In this document: piece after piece, positions 1-5,816 of the stretch
Numbering within the stretch: the first letter of the stretch is position 1
Layout of the letters: each line of letters starts with the position of its first letter
Assembly: GCA_045617845.1 (NCBI GenBank)
Contig: JAZLJL010000102.1
Location: 1-5,927, forward strand
Origin: UBA1181 sp045617845
Lineage (GTDB): Bacteria; Bacteroidota; Bacteroidia; Bacteroidales; Paludibacteraceae
Direction of reading: 5' to 3'
DNA length: 5,927 nucleotides
Made by a program: the position numbers and the translations under genes
The notes under the pieces: model-generated
What the model was told of the DNA's origin: nothing
Seen by the model: only the letters and a program-made list of their open reading frames with translations
Database searches by the model: none

Positions 1-57
1 AACAAAGAGACAAGAGAATATGAGGTGAGCTGGGAATACAGAACAAAAAAAGAGTGA
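1..57 (+). CDS. Possible C-terminal tail of an upstream gene (partial, unrecognised)
   Basis: The first forward frame is open from the window edge to a TGA at 55-57 and reads NKETREYEVSWEYRTKKE. The other two forward frames hit stops within the first 30 bases. The peptide is charged with aromatic residues, as real C-termini often are, but 18 codons are too few to assign a family. It is codirectional with the cellulase gene but separated from it by a MITE-like element and a promoter, so the two are unlikely to form an operon. Chance openness cannot be excluded without sequence to the left. Confidence 0.35.
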   Translation, partial: NKETREYEVSWEYRTKKE

Positions 58-105
58 TGGCTCAGAAGAGACAACAACTCAAATTTTAATTTGGCAAGAC
101 TATTT

Positions 106-283
106 AGAAGCTGTTTAAAAATTTGCGAAAAAAGTTTCTTATTGGGCTTTTCATGGATACTTTTTGTCTATTTTAATCATTTCCTCAGTCACAATGGAAC
201 CCCATTGCTCCTATCGGAAATAATCAAAATATCCTAAAAAGTCTCTCATAAAAATCTCCAATAAAAAAATTTAAACAGCTTCT
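106..283. mobile_element. MITE-like palindromic element, about 178 bp
   Basis: The ends are perfect 14-bp inverted repeats: AGAAGCTGTTTAAA at 106-119 and TTTAAACAGCTTCT at 270-283. The similarity continues inward. ATTTTAATCATTTCC on the left pairs with GGAAATAATCAAAAT on the right at 13 of 15 positions. TTATTGG, CTTTTT and CAATGG on the left also have counterparts on the right. The centre is a CAATGG/CCATTG stem (192-197 with 202-207) around a 4-base loop. The whole element can therefore fold into one long imperfect hairpin. It has no ORF, so it would depend on a transposase supplied in trans. No clean target-site duplication is visible; flanks are TATTT on the left and TAATTTA on the right. 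I do not recall a named family for these ends. Confidence 0.7.
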
Positions 284-304
284 TAATTTATTATTAAATA
301 ATAC

Positions 305-312
305 TATATTTG
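305..312 (+). promoter_or_regulatory. Bacteroidota -7 promoter box for the cellulase gene
   Basis: TATATTTG matches the Bacteroidota primary-sigma -7 consensus TAnnTTTG exactly and is followed by CA, a common extension. Transcription would start near 316-319, giving a leader of roughly 115 nt before the ATG at 435. No clear TTG -33 box lies at the usual spacing; that position falls at about 282-288, right at the edge of the MITE-like element. A 15-bp AT palindrome (TATTATT-A-AATAATA, 289-303) lies directly upstream of the box. Confidence 0.6.
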
Positions 313-322
313 CACTTTGAGC

Positions 323-442
323 ATGTGTAATGATAATGGGCTTCTTGGAATTGATGACTTCAAAAACAAACATTGCAATTGCAGGAAAAAAATAGTGTTA
401 AATATCTCGATAGTATTAATCAAAAGGAAAAACCATGAATAA
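323..442 (+). CDS. Possible 39-aa upstream ORF overlapping the cellulase start
   Basis: An ATG at 323 opens a frame ending with TAA at 440-442, eight bases inside the cellulase ORF and in a different frame. The peptide begins MCNDNGLLGIDDFKNK, contains three cysteines, and has a Lys/Ile-rich C-terminal half. The predicted transcription start lies only a few bases upstream, so it would be translated almost leaderless. A start-overlapping uORF could couple or dampen translation of the downstream gene. I recognise no family, there is no ribosome-binding evidence, and an ORF of this length can occur by chance in AT-rich leader DNA. Confidence 0.22.
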   Translation: MCNDNGLLGIDDFKNKHCNCRKKIVLNISIVLIKRKNHE

Positions 443-3236
443 ACTAATCAAAAACGGGCTCTTATTCGCCATGTTGGGATCTCCACTGGTGTCCATGGCC
501 CAAGTGAGATTCGAAGCGGAAGAATTCAGCGACAGAAAGAAAGTCACGTCTCTACCCAGATCGGAGGCATCACCGGACGGTAGCGGATTCGTCATGTCCT
601 ACTACGATGAGGTAGGAGAAGTGTTAACCTACGAAGTGGACGTTCCCGCCACTGGCATGTACCAATTCTCTTTCCATTACATCGCTCGTTGGGACGGAGA
701 CATCCGCATCAAGACGGACGACGGCTCCTATGCGGTATACACCACATTGGGCAATTATGCGAAAGCGGACGATTGGTGGAAAGAATCACTAGCCGACTAT
801 TGGGATTACAAAGCGGAAGATGGTCCATCCTTCTACTTGACGGCAGGCACACACGTGATTGACGTCATCAACGAAGGCGCATCCGTGAACCTCGACTACT
901 TCGAGCTCAATCCTTCCGACGTGACGGATAAAGAGGTGGTGAAAATCAAGACCAACCCATCCAAAATCTCTTTGATGGCGAAAGAAAAGATCAACATCAC
1001 CCCTACCGGCTATAACGCCGCAGGGCAAAAGGTGGCAGCACCTATCACCTGGTCCAGCAACGTGAAAGACGGTGTCTACACAGCAGGCGACTACGGAGAG
1101 GACAAAATCACCATCACGATGGGTGACTTCTCCCAAGAAATAAAAGTCTCCATAGAAAGACCTGTCAAGCACAAAGAGTTCGTAGTAAGCAAACACGGAT
1201 GGTTGAACACAGAAAAGGGATATGTGGGTGATGAGAGCGGCGAGAAGGTCTGTTTGGCGGGTGCCAGCCTCTTCTGGAGCAACTCTGACCTCTACTATTG
1301 GAATGCGGAGATGGTAAACTGGGTAGTGGATGCCTACAACGTGCAAGTACTCCGTTTGCCAGTTGCCATATCTCCATGTCATGACCCTAACCAACCAGGG
1401 AACGATGCAGTTCAAGGAGGACGGCCTCACTGTGAAGATGTGGATGACCAAACAATCAATGATGAGATATACAGAACAAAGCCAGAAGAGACCAGAAAAA
1501 GGGTCGATGAGGTGATAAAAGCATGTATTGAGAATGACATCTACGTCATCATCGACTTCCACGAGCACCATGCGGAGGACTGGGTGGACCTTGCGAAAGA
1601 CTTCTTCGGATACTTCGCCGAGAAGTGGGGAGAATACCCGAACGTAATGTACGAAATCTTCAACGAGCCATTCAACGGGAACCAAGTCGTCATCTCCTAT
1701 GCGAACGAAATAATTCCATATATCCGGAAGATTGACCCTAAGAACATCATCATCGTAGGGTCCGACAGATATTCCAGAGATCCGGAAGGCGTCAGCAGCG
1801 TAAGACAAGGGCAAAGCAATATCGCTTTCACATGGCATGGATACGTGGAATACTCAGATCACAAATCTGACTGGAACGGCAAGACCAATTGGAACAACGG
1901 CCTTCCTATCGTCGTGACGGAATGGGGATGGAACTACGGAAGCGACGGCGGTTACAACGATTTGTTTAGGGACCATGGCGTCATCCATTGTTTCTGGAAT
2001 ATCAGCAACATCAGCAGCGATAACAACGACAAATGGTCAGTATTGAAGTCTACATGCATCAAGAAAAACGGATGGACATCCAACGATATGAACGAGGACG
2101 GAAGGAAACAACTCGAGATCATCAAAAGCTGGATTAACTATAAGCCTACCGTATTGATTGAAGAGCAAGAGGAATTCTCTACCTCCATCTGTTCTGGCAT
2201 GAAGGTGTTCTTGCCAGAGGACAACGCCACCATTTCAGGTTCGGCGAAGGGCGGTTCTGGAACTTACACCTACCAATGGGAGCAAACCAAGGGTGACAAA
2301 GCGACCATCGAGTCCCCAACATCCGCTAGCACTAAAGTTTCCGGTTTGAAGAAGGGCATCAACGTATTCAAGCTCACTATCTCTGACGGCACAGACAGCG
2401 AATCCATGAGCGTCACCATCACCGTATATCCGGAAGGATACATCGATCCAGGCTTGATCGACGACGTGGCTGACAACGACACCAAGACCCGCATCGGCGG
2501 AAGCTGGAAAACCTTCAACGACGAAGAGCAAAAAGCAAACCCATACTCTACCATCACCGAGGCTGACAAATTGCCTCAAGACGGTCACATCAAGGCGGAA
2601 GCCAAGATGGGTAACAAATGGGGCGGTGGCAACGAGGCTTACTGCGGCGTCGACATGTACCTCAACGAGGACAAGTCTGCCATGGACATCTCCACTTGCA
2701 ACAAGATCACTTACAAATTCAAAGGCGACTCCCACTTCTTCAGAGTAGTGATGGAAGAGGTGAAAGACGAAGACTACCACACATTTGCAGTCGATGGATC
2801 CAGCGAATGGAAGGAAGTGACCGTAGACTTCTCCCAATTGAAGCAAGCTTCCGACTGGGGCGAGGACATGTCATTCTCCAAGAAGAACATCACCAAGTTC
2901 AGCTGGATGCTCCGCGGCAACGAGAACACGAACCGCACCTTGGAGATCGACGACGTGACTTGCGTAGGTATGGAATTCGATGTGAACATGGACCCAACTA
3001 AGATAGAGAACGCTGAGGCAATCAGCAGCACATACCTCTACCCTAACCCATCAGAGAACGGCGAGTGCGTTTTGTTCGTCATGGAGCGTTGCAATGTCGA
3101 GATCACCGACATCGCAGGCAAGACCATCAAACAATTCGTGGCTATCCCTGATTTCGCGAACGAGTTCAGCATCAAGGCTAAAGGCGTATACTTCGTTCAC
3201 GCAGGCAACGAGACAATCAAGTTGATCGTCAAATAA
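435..3236 (+). CDS. Multimodular GH5 cellulase-like endoglucanase with T9SS C-terminal sorting domain
   Basis: A 933-aa secreted glycoside hydrolase predicted to cut beta-1,4-glucans, or a related beta-glucan or mannan, outside the cell. Order of modules: signal peptide 1-22 (cleavage near MAQ-V); CBM6/CBM35-like beta-sandwich 24-158, beginning with FEAEEF and ending with NLDYFEL; Ig-like module about 168-242; GH5 catalytic domain about 248-570; PKD/Ig-like module about 585-666; CBM11/CIA30-like module about 672-848; T9SS type A sorting domain about 862-933, with YPNPSENG, VEITDIAGK and GVYFV signatures. GH5 residues visible are Arg307 (LRLP), His376 (IDFHEHH), acid/base Glu411 (FNEP), His468 and Tyr470 (WHGY), nucleophile Glu496 (VVTEWG) and Trp521. 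The catalytic core resembles subfamily 2 (Bacillus-type cellulases), an inference from motif spacing. Substrate is not provable here. The start is chosen for the signal peptide and the AAAGGA tract 6 bases upstream. It has its own promoter and terminator, so it is probably monocistronic. The protein should cross the inner membrane by Sec and the outer membrane by T9SS, ending on the surface or released. Confidence 0.93.
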   Translation: MNKLIKNGLLFAMLGSPLVSMAQVRFEAEEFSDRKKVTSLPRSEASPDGSGFVMSYYDEVGEVLTYEVDVPATGMYQFSFHYIARWDGDIRIKTDDGSYAVYTTLGNYAKADDWWKESLADYWDYKAEDGPSFYLTAGTHVIDVINEGASVNLDYFELNPSDVTDKEVVKIKTNPSKISLMAKEKINITPTGYNAAGQKVAAPITWSSNVKDGVYTAGDYGEDKITITMGDFSQEIKVSIERPVKHKEFVVSKHGWLNTEKGYVGDESGEKVCLAGASLFWSNSDLYYWNAEMVNWVVDAYNVQVLRLPVAISPCHDPNQPGNDAVQGGRPHCEDVDDQTINDEIYRTKPEETRKRVDEVIKACIENDIYVIIDFHEHHAEDWVDLAKDFFGYFAEKWGEYPNVMYEIFNEPFNGNQVVISYANEIIPYIRKIDPKNIIIVGSDRYSRDPEGVSSVRQGQSNIAFTWHGYVEYSDHKSDWNGKTNWNNGLPIVVTEWGWNYGSDGGYNDLFRDHGVIHCFWNISNISSDNNDKWSVLKSTCIKKNGWTSNDMNEDGRKQLEIIKSWINYKPTVLIEEQEEFSTSICSGMKVFLPEDNATISGSAKGGSGTYTYQWEQTKGDKATIESPTSASTKVSGLKKGINVFKLTISDGTDSESMSVTITVYPEGYIDPGLIDDVADNDTKTRIGGSWKTFNDEEQKANPYSTITEADKLPQDGHIKAEAKMGNKWGGGNEAYCGVDMYLNEDKSAMDISTCNKITYKFKGDSHFFRVVMEEVKDEDYHTFAVDGSSEWKEVTVDFSQLKQASDWGEDMSFSKKNITKFSWMLRGNENTNRTLEIDDVTCVGMEFDVNMDPTKIENAEAISSTYLYPNPSENGECVLFVMERCNVEITDIAGKTIKQFVAIPDFANEFSIKAKGVYFVHAGNETIKLIVK

Positions 3237-3268
3237 GCGAGACACTCACTGATTTCTTTATATTTTGT

Positions 3269-3311
3269 GGAAGGGCATCTCAATTCGTTTGGGATGTCCT
3301 TCCCTTTTTTT
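3269..3311 (+). terminator. Intrinsic terminator of the cellulase gene
   Basis: GGAAGGGCATC (3269-3279) pairs with GATGTCCTTCC (3293-3303) as an 11-bp stem with one G-U pair and a 13-base loop. A run of seven T follows at 3305-3311. It lies 32 bases after the TAA at 3234-3236, in the right orientation to end the cellulase transcript. Confidence 0.9.
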
Positions 3312-3566
3312 CATGGAGAGGCGGATGCTTTTTCTGGGAGCCCAAACACCTAATCAAACAAAGAGAGTTGAATCGGACCTTTTCTCGCAGGATCCCGTCG
3401 GGGTTCCATATCGGTAGAATAATGGATTCCACAGACACAACCCCCAAGAGTTGCACATAACATAGAATGCGATTATTACGTATCGTTAATAATATCATAC
3501 ATTTTGGGCAAAAAATTTAAAACCATAAAAAAATTAGCGGACAGTAATAAAAAAAAAATAATTCAT
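3312..3566. other. Intergenic stretch without a convincing gene
   Basis: Between the cellulase terminator and the next promoter I see no gene of recognisable type. The 5' part (to about 3420) is less AT-rich and carries two short opposing open frames: plus 3313-3417 (34 codons, ending DLFSQDPVGVPYR) and minus 3498-3280 (72 codons). Neither has a family signature, and the minus frame runs through the terminator. An imperfect palindrome, ATTATTACG-TAT-CGTTAATAAT, lies at 3472-3493. From 3495 on the sequence is strongly AT-rich, as expected upstream of a promoter. Confidence 0.6.
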
Positions 3567-3574
3567 TACCTTTG
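3567..3574 (+). promoter_or_regulatory. Bacteroidota -7 promoter box for the fibre-like protein gene
   Basis: TACCTTTG fits TAnnTTTG and is followed by TAC. The expected transcript start is near 3578-3581, leaving a leader of about 110 nt before the ATG at 3689. The upstream region is A-rich and no clear -33 TTG is visible. A 10-bp palindrome TTATTAATAA (3580-3589) would sit at the very start of the transcript. Confidence 0.55.
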
Positions 3575-3688
3575 TACGATTATTAATAAATGAGTTAGCA
3601 AACTAATTTTAAGTCAATAATTTATTCCATGTATTCTAATACTAATATCAGATTGGAACGATTGGAAATTGAATAAATCTAGAAAGCA

Positions 3689-4888
3689 ATGAAGCAAATA
3701 AAAACATGGGCACTTCTGCCTCTCGCGACACTTTGCATGTCATCCAATGCGCTTGCGCAAACAACCGATCTTTGGACAGTAACGACAGCAACCGAACCGA
3801 CAGAAACAAGCAAAGGGAAGGTTTCTCTCCCATTTGGCTATCAATTAGAAATTCCGGGATATGCCTCCGCAACATTCGACATGGATCCTGCAGAGGGAGG
3901 GGCTTTATTTAGCATAGGAACAAGTAGATACTTTGACACTCCCAATGTAAACGCCTTCGCATTTTCAACATACTGCGTTTCTAATTGTTATACGACAAGG
4001 TTAACGACAGGAGGCAATTTGTATTTAGGCGGAGAAACCTTGGAAATCCACGATTTTTCCATAAAAAAAGACGAGGACAATGAATGCTGGTCGATTACAT
4101 CGACCAAAGATATGAAAGGAGCTGGTTCTCCTCAATCATACCCTTTATGGTTCGACGCATCCGAATATAAATTTCAAAAAGGCAATGTTTTGACGGATGG
4201 TACATTAAGGGTCGGCAAGGCAGCAGGTACGGTAGCCATGATCAATGCGGACTGCTACATGACAAGCTACAAATACCTAATGCAGCTCAGTAACTACGGG
4301 CACAACCAATTCTCCGTGGACGACAGCGGAAACGTCAAGTCTGGTAGATCTTTGGAGTTGGGCATGTCAGAGGGAGGACACCTCCTCATCCAAGCCGACG
4401 CCGAGCTCGGAACGAAAATCTCGAACGAAACAGAAGGAAGCTACTTCCACCCTTTCACCGTCGACGCATCCACCTACGTATTCAACATCAAAGGCAAGGA
4501 CACCTGCTTCGCCATCAACGGAGGCAGTCTCAACGTCGATGGGGAAATCAATTGCAAAGGGAAAATGAAAGTGGCTGAAATCAACAGCGACCAAATCAAC
4601 ACCAAGGACATCAAGGTGGAGATGAACAATGCTGCGGACTACGTGTTCGACGAAAGCTACAATCTGAAGCCGCTAAACGAAGTGGAGACCTTCGTAAAGA
4701 ACGAGAAACACTTGCCTGGCATCCCTTCCGCATCCGAAATGGCGAAAGAGGGAATGAGCGTGTCCCAAATGAGCAACCTCCTTCTAGAAAAAGTAGAGGA
4801 ACTCACCCTTCATATGATCGAGATGCAAAAACAAATAGACGAACTGAAGGCAGAGAACCAATCCCTCAAAGAGGGAATGAACAAATAA
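3689..4888 (+). CDS. Secreted tail-fibre-like surface protein with C-terminal coiled coil
   Basis: A 399-aa exported protein of unknown role. Residues 1-23 form a signal peptide (positive MKQIK, hydrophobic core, ALA-Q cleavage). Residues 24-165 are Thr/Ser/Gly-rich and unrecognised. Residues 170-310 contain short beta-type repeats such as LRVGKAAGTVAMI and LNVDGEINCKGKM, reminiscent of phage-fibre or beta-helical shafts. Residues 313-399 match the C-terminal module seen on many Bacteroidota fibre-like proteins: DYVFDESYNLKPLNEVE, then HLPGIPSASEM, LLLEKVEELTLHMIE, and a heptad-patterned coiled coil (about 362-396). By analogy with phage-fibre C-terminal modules, this may drive trimerisation; that is inference, and no endosialidase-type self-cleavage motif is recognisable. 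There is no T9SS sorting domain, so it differs from the cellulase in export route. The start has AGAAAG just upstream and gives an intact signal peptide. The gene ends with tandem TAA TAA. GC content rises sharply in the second half. Confidence 0.82.
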   Translation: MKQIKTWALLPLATLCMSSNALAQTTDLWTVTTATEPTETSKGKVSLPFGYQLEIPGYASATFDMDPAEGGALFSIGTSRYFDTPNVNAFAFSTYCVSNCYTTRLTTGGNLYLGGETLEIHDFSIKKDEDNECWSITSTKDMKGAGSPQSYPLWFDASEYKFQKGNVLTDGTLRVGKAAGTVAMINADCYMTSYKYLMQLSNYGHNQFSVDDSGNVKSGRSLELGMSEGGHLLIQADAELGTKISNETEGSYFHPFTVDASTYVFNIKGKDTCFAINGGSLNVDGEINCKGKMKVAEINSDQINTKDIKVEMNNAADYVFDESYNLKPLNEVETFVKNEKHLPGIPSASEMAKEGMSVSQMSNLLLEKVEELTLHMIEMQKQIDELKAENQSLKEGMNK

Positions 4889-4909
4889 TAAGTTCCACCT
4901 AAAACCTAC

Positions 4910-4960
4910 GACGAGCGCAGCGGGATGGGGAGCCCGACATTCCCCGGCGCCCGTCATTTT
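4910..4960. terminator. Probable bidirectional terminator between convergent genes
   Basis: GACGAGCGC (4910-4918) faces GCGCCCGTC (4947-4955). In the minus-strand transcript this is a continuous 9-bp stem with one G-U pair; in the plus-strand transcript the same position is an A-C mismatch. An inner GGGGA/TCCCC stem (about 4927-4931 with 4941-4945) sits inside the GC-rich loop. On the plus strand ATTTTC follows directly. On the minus strand a TTTT run lies several bases after the stem. It lies between the fibre-like gene (stop at 4888) and the convergent barrel gene (stop at 4982), where a shared terminator is expected. The short T runs make it less certain than the terminator at 3269. Confidence 0.6.
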
Positions 4961-4981
4961 CGTCTACAGCGAACAAAAACG

Positions 4982-5725
4982 TCAGAACTTCAAGACGAAG
5001 GACAACTCAGACGAAAGATCGCTATGCTCATACGTCTCGGCAGGGACTTCACTATGATACTCATATTCCACCGCAAATGAGACGAAGAAATGCTTCTTCA
5101 CCTGCACACTCAAAGAGCCATTTGCCTCCAAGACATAATCGGAGAAATCCTCCAAGCTAGGACGATAAAAGACATTCGCCTTCAACAGAAGGACATCCGA
5201 AAGGCGCTGCCTCATCTTAGGACGGAACGAGAGCCTATAATTGCGGTCGTCCAGCTGACTCTCCTCCGGCGTATAGTCCACACGGTCAAACACGAAAGCC
5301 AAACTAAGCGAATAATCGCAAGTGTCCCCCTTGCTGTAGATGCGATACTTGATGCCCGCCAATGCGCTTACCTGATAATTGTAACCCTTATACCGGTTAG
5401 AGAAAGCTTCGGTCGCCACAAAAGGAGACCACCGATTGTATTGCAGGAAATCCAGCTTCGCGCCCCCCTTGACTCCCTTGTTCGTCTCGGCGCCATCTTC
5501 ACGGCTATAGACCAGTTTATACGAAACATCTACAGCGACAGTGCTGTCATTGCGGGTCAAGGACGCGCCATTCTTCAAATCGACATTATCGACGTTACCC
5601 GAGTTCATACTCGCACCCAAAGAGAGCTCAAAATTCCAAAGTTTACTCTTCTTGTCGGTCTGTCCCAACACCAACATCGGGCAGAAGAAAAGCAATGTCA
5701 CAAGGACGGAAAACGACTTTGACAT
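4982..5725 (-). CDS. DUF481-family outer-membrane beta-barrel protein
   Basis: A 247-aa protein when started at the ATG at 5725, which gives the signal peptide MSKSFSVLVTLLFFCPMLVL with cleavage near LG-Q. The mature part is built of alternating amphipathic strands: WNFELSLGASMNSGNVDNVD, VDVSYKLVYS, WSPFVATEAFSNRY, YQVSALAGIKYRIY, and the final SSELSFVLKF. The N-terminal GN motif, the YNRWSPF segment and the ALAGIKYR strand are typical of DUF481 (YdiY-like). The last residue is Phe, the usual recognition feature for outer-membrane barrel insertion by Bam. The family's molecular role is not established; some members are called salt-induced outer-membrane proteins. A longer ORF from 5794 exists, but its extra 23 residues would be encoded largely in insertion-sequence and leader DNA, so I reject that start. 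The gene converges on the fibre-like gene. No Shine-Dalgarno site is visible; the bases before the ATG are A/T-rich. Confidence 0.85.
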   Translation of the reverse strand: MSKSFSVLVTLLFFCPMLVLGQTDKKSKLWNFELSLGASMNSGNVDNVDLKNGASLTRNDSTVAVDVSYKLVYSREDGAETNKGVKGGAKLDFLQYNRWSPFVATEAFSNRYKGYNYQVSALAGIKYRIYSKGDTCDYSLSLAFVFDRVDYTPEESQLDDRNYRLSFRPKMRQRLSDVLLLKANVFYRPSLEDFSDYVLEANGSLSVQVKKHFFVSFAVEYEYHSEVPAETYEHSDLSSELSFVLKF

Positions 5726-5808
5726 AAACGTAAAATAATAAAATAAAATAAACGGGGCGAATACGAATAACCGCCTGAACAGTCCCCCGTACATTCAAAT
5801 GCCAAGTG

Positions 5809-5816
5809 CAAAAATA
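5809..5816 (-). promoter_or_regulatory. -7 promoter box upstream of the barrel gene, at the insertion-sequence end
   Basis: On the minus strand TATTTTTG (5816 to 5809) fits TAnnTTTG and is followed by CACTT, the same extension as the cellulase promoter. Transcription would begin near 5802-5805, leaving about 78 nt before the ATG at 5725 and too little for the ATG at 5794 to be a normal start. The box begins one base after the transposase stop codon, so it probably belongs to the insertion sequence. No clear -33 box is visible. Confidence 0.5.

Noticed and set aside
374..383. TGCAATTGCA perfect palindrome in the cellulase leader
   Set aside because: A single 10-bp palindrome with no second copy in the window and no known regulator match; chance is likely.
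789..1838. 349-codon open frame on the minus strand
   Set aside because: It lies antisense to the GH5 gene. The plus-strand frame has a signal peptide, catalytic motifs and a sorting domain, while the minus-strand product shows no family features.
2235..2846. 203-codon minus-strand and 127-codon plus-strand frames in the CBM11-like region
   Set aside because: Shadow frames of the cellulase gene, with low-complexity Arg/His/Gln or Val-rich products and no motifs.
3313..3417. 34-codon plus-strand ORF just after the terminator (MERRMLFLGAQ...)
   Set aside because: It starts two bases after the terminator T run with no promoter or ribosome-binding signal; the product is unrecognised. A decayed gene remnant is possible but unsupported.
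3280..3498. 72-codon minus-strand frame in the intergenic gap
   Set aside because: It runs through the cellulase terminator hairpin, has no recognisable motif or promoter box, and its product looks random.
5090..5722. 210-codon plus-strand frame
   Set aside because: Antisense to the DUF481 barrel gene, which has a signal peptide, alternating strands and a terminal Phe; the plus-strand product has none of these.
5726..5794. Alternative upstream start of the barrel gene (adds MYGGLFRRLF...)
   Set aside because: The extra residues come from the IS junction and leader, leave almost no 5' UTR from the predicted promoter, and put an uncharacteristic segment before a normal signal peptide.
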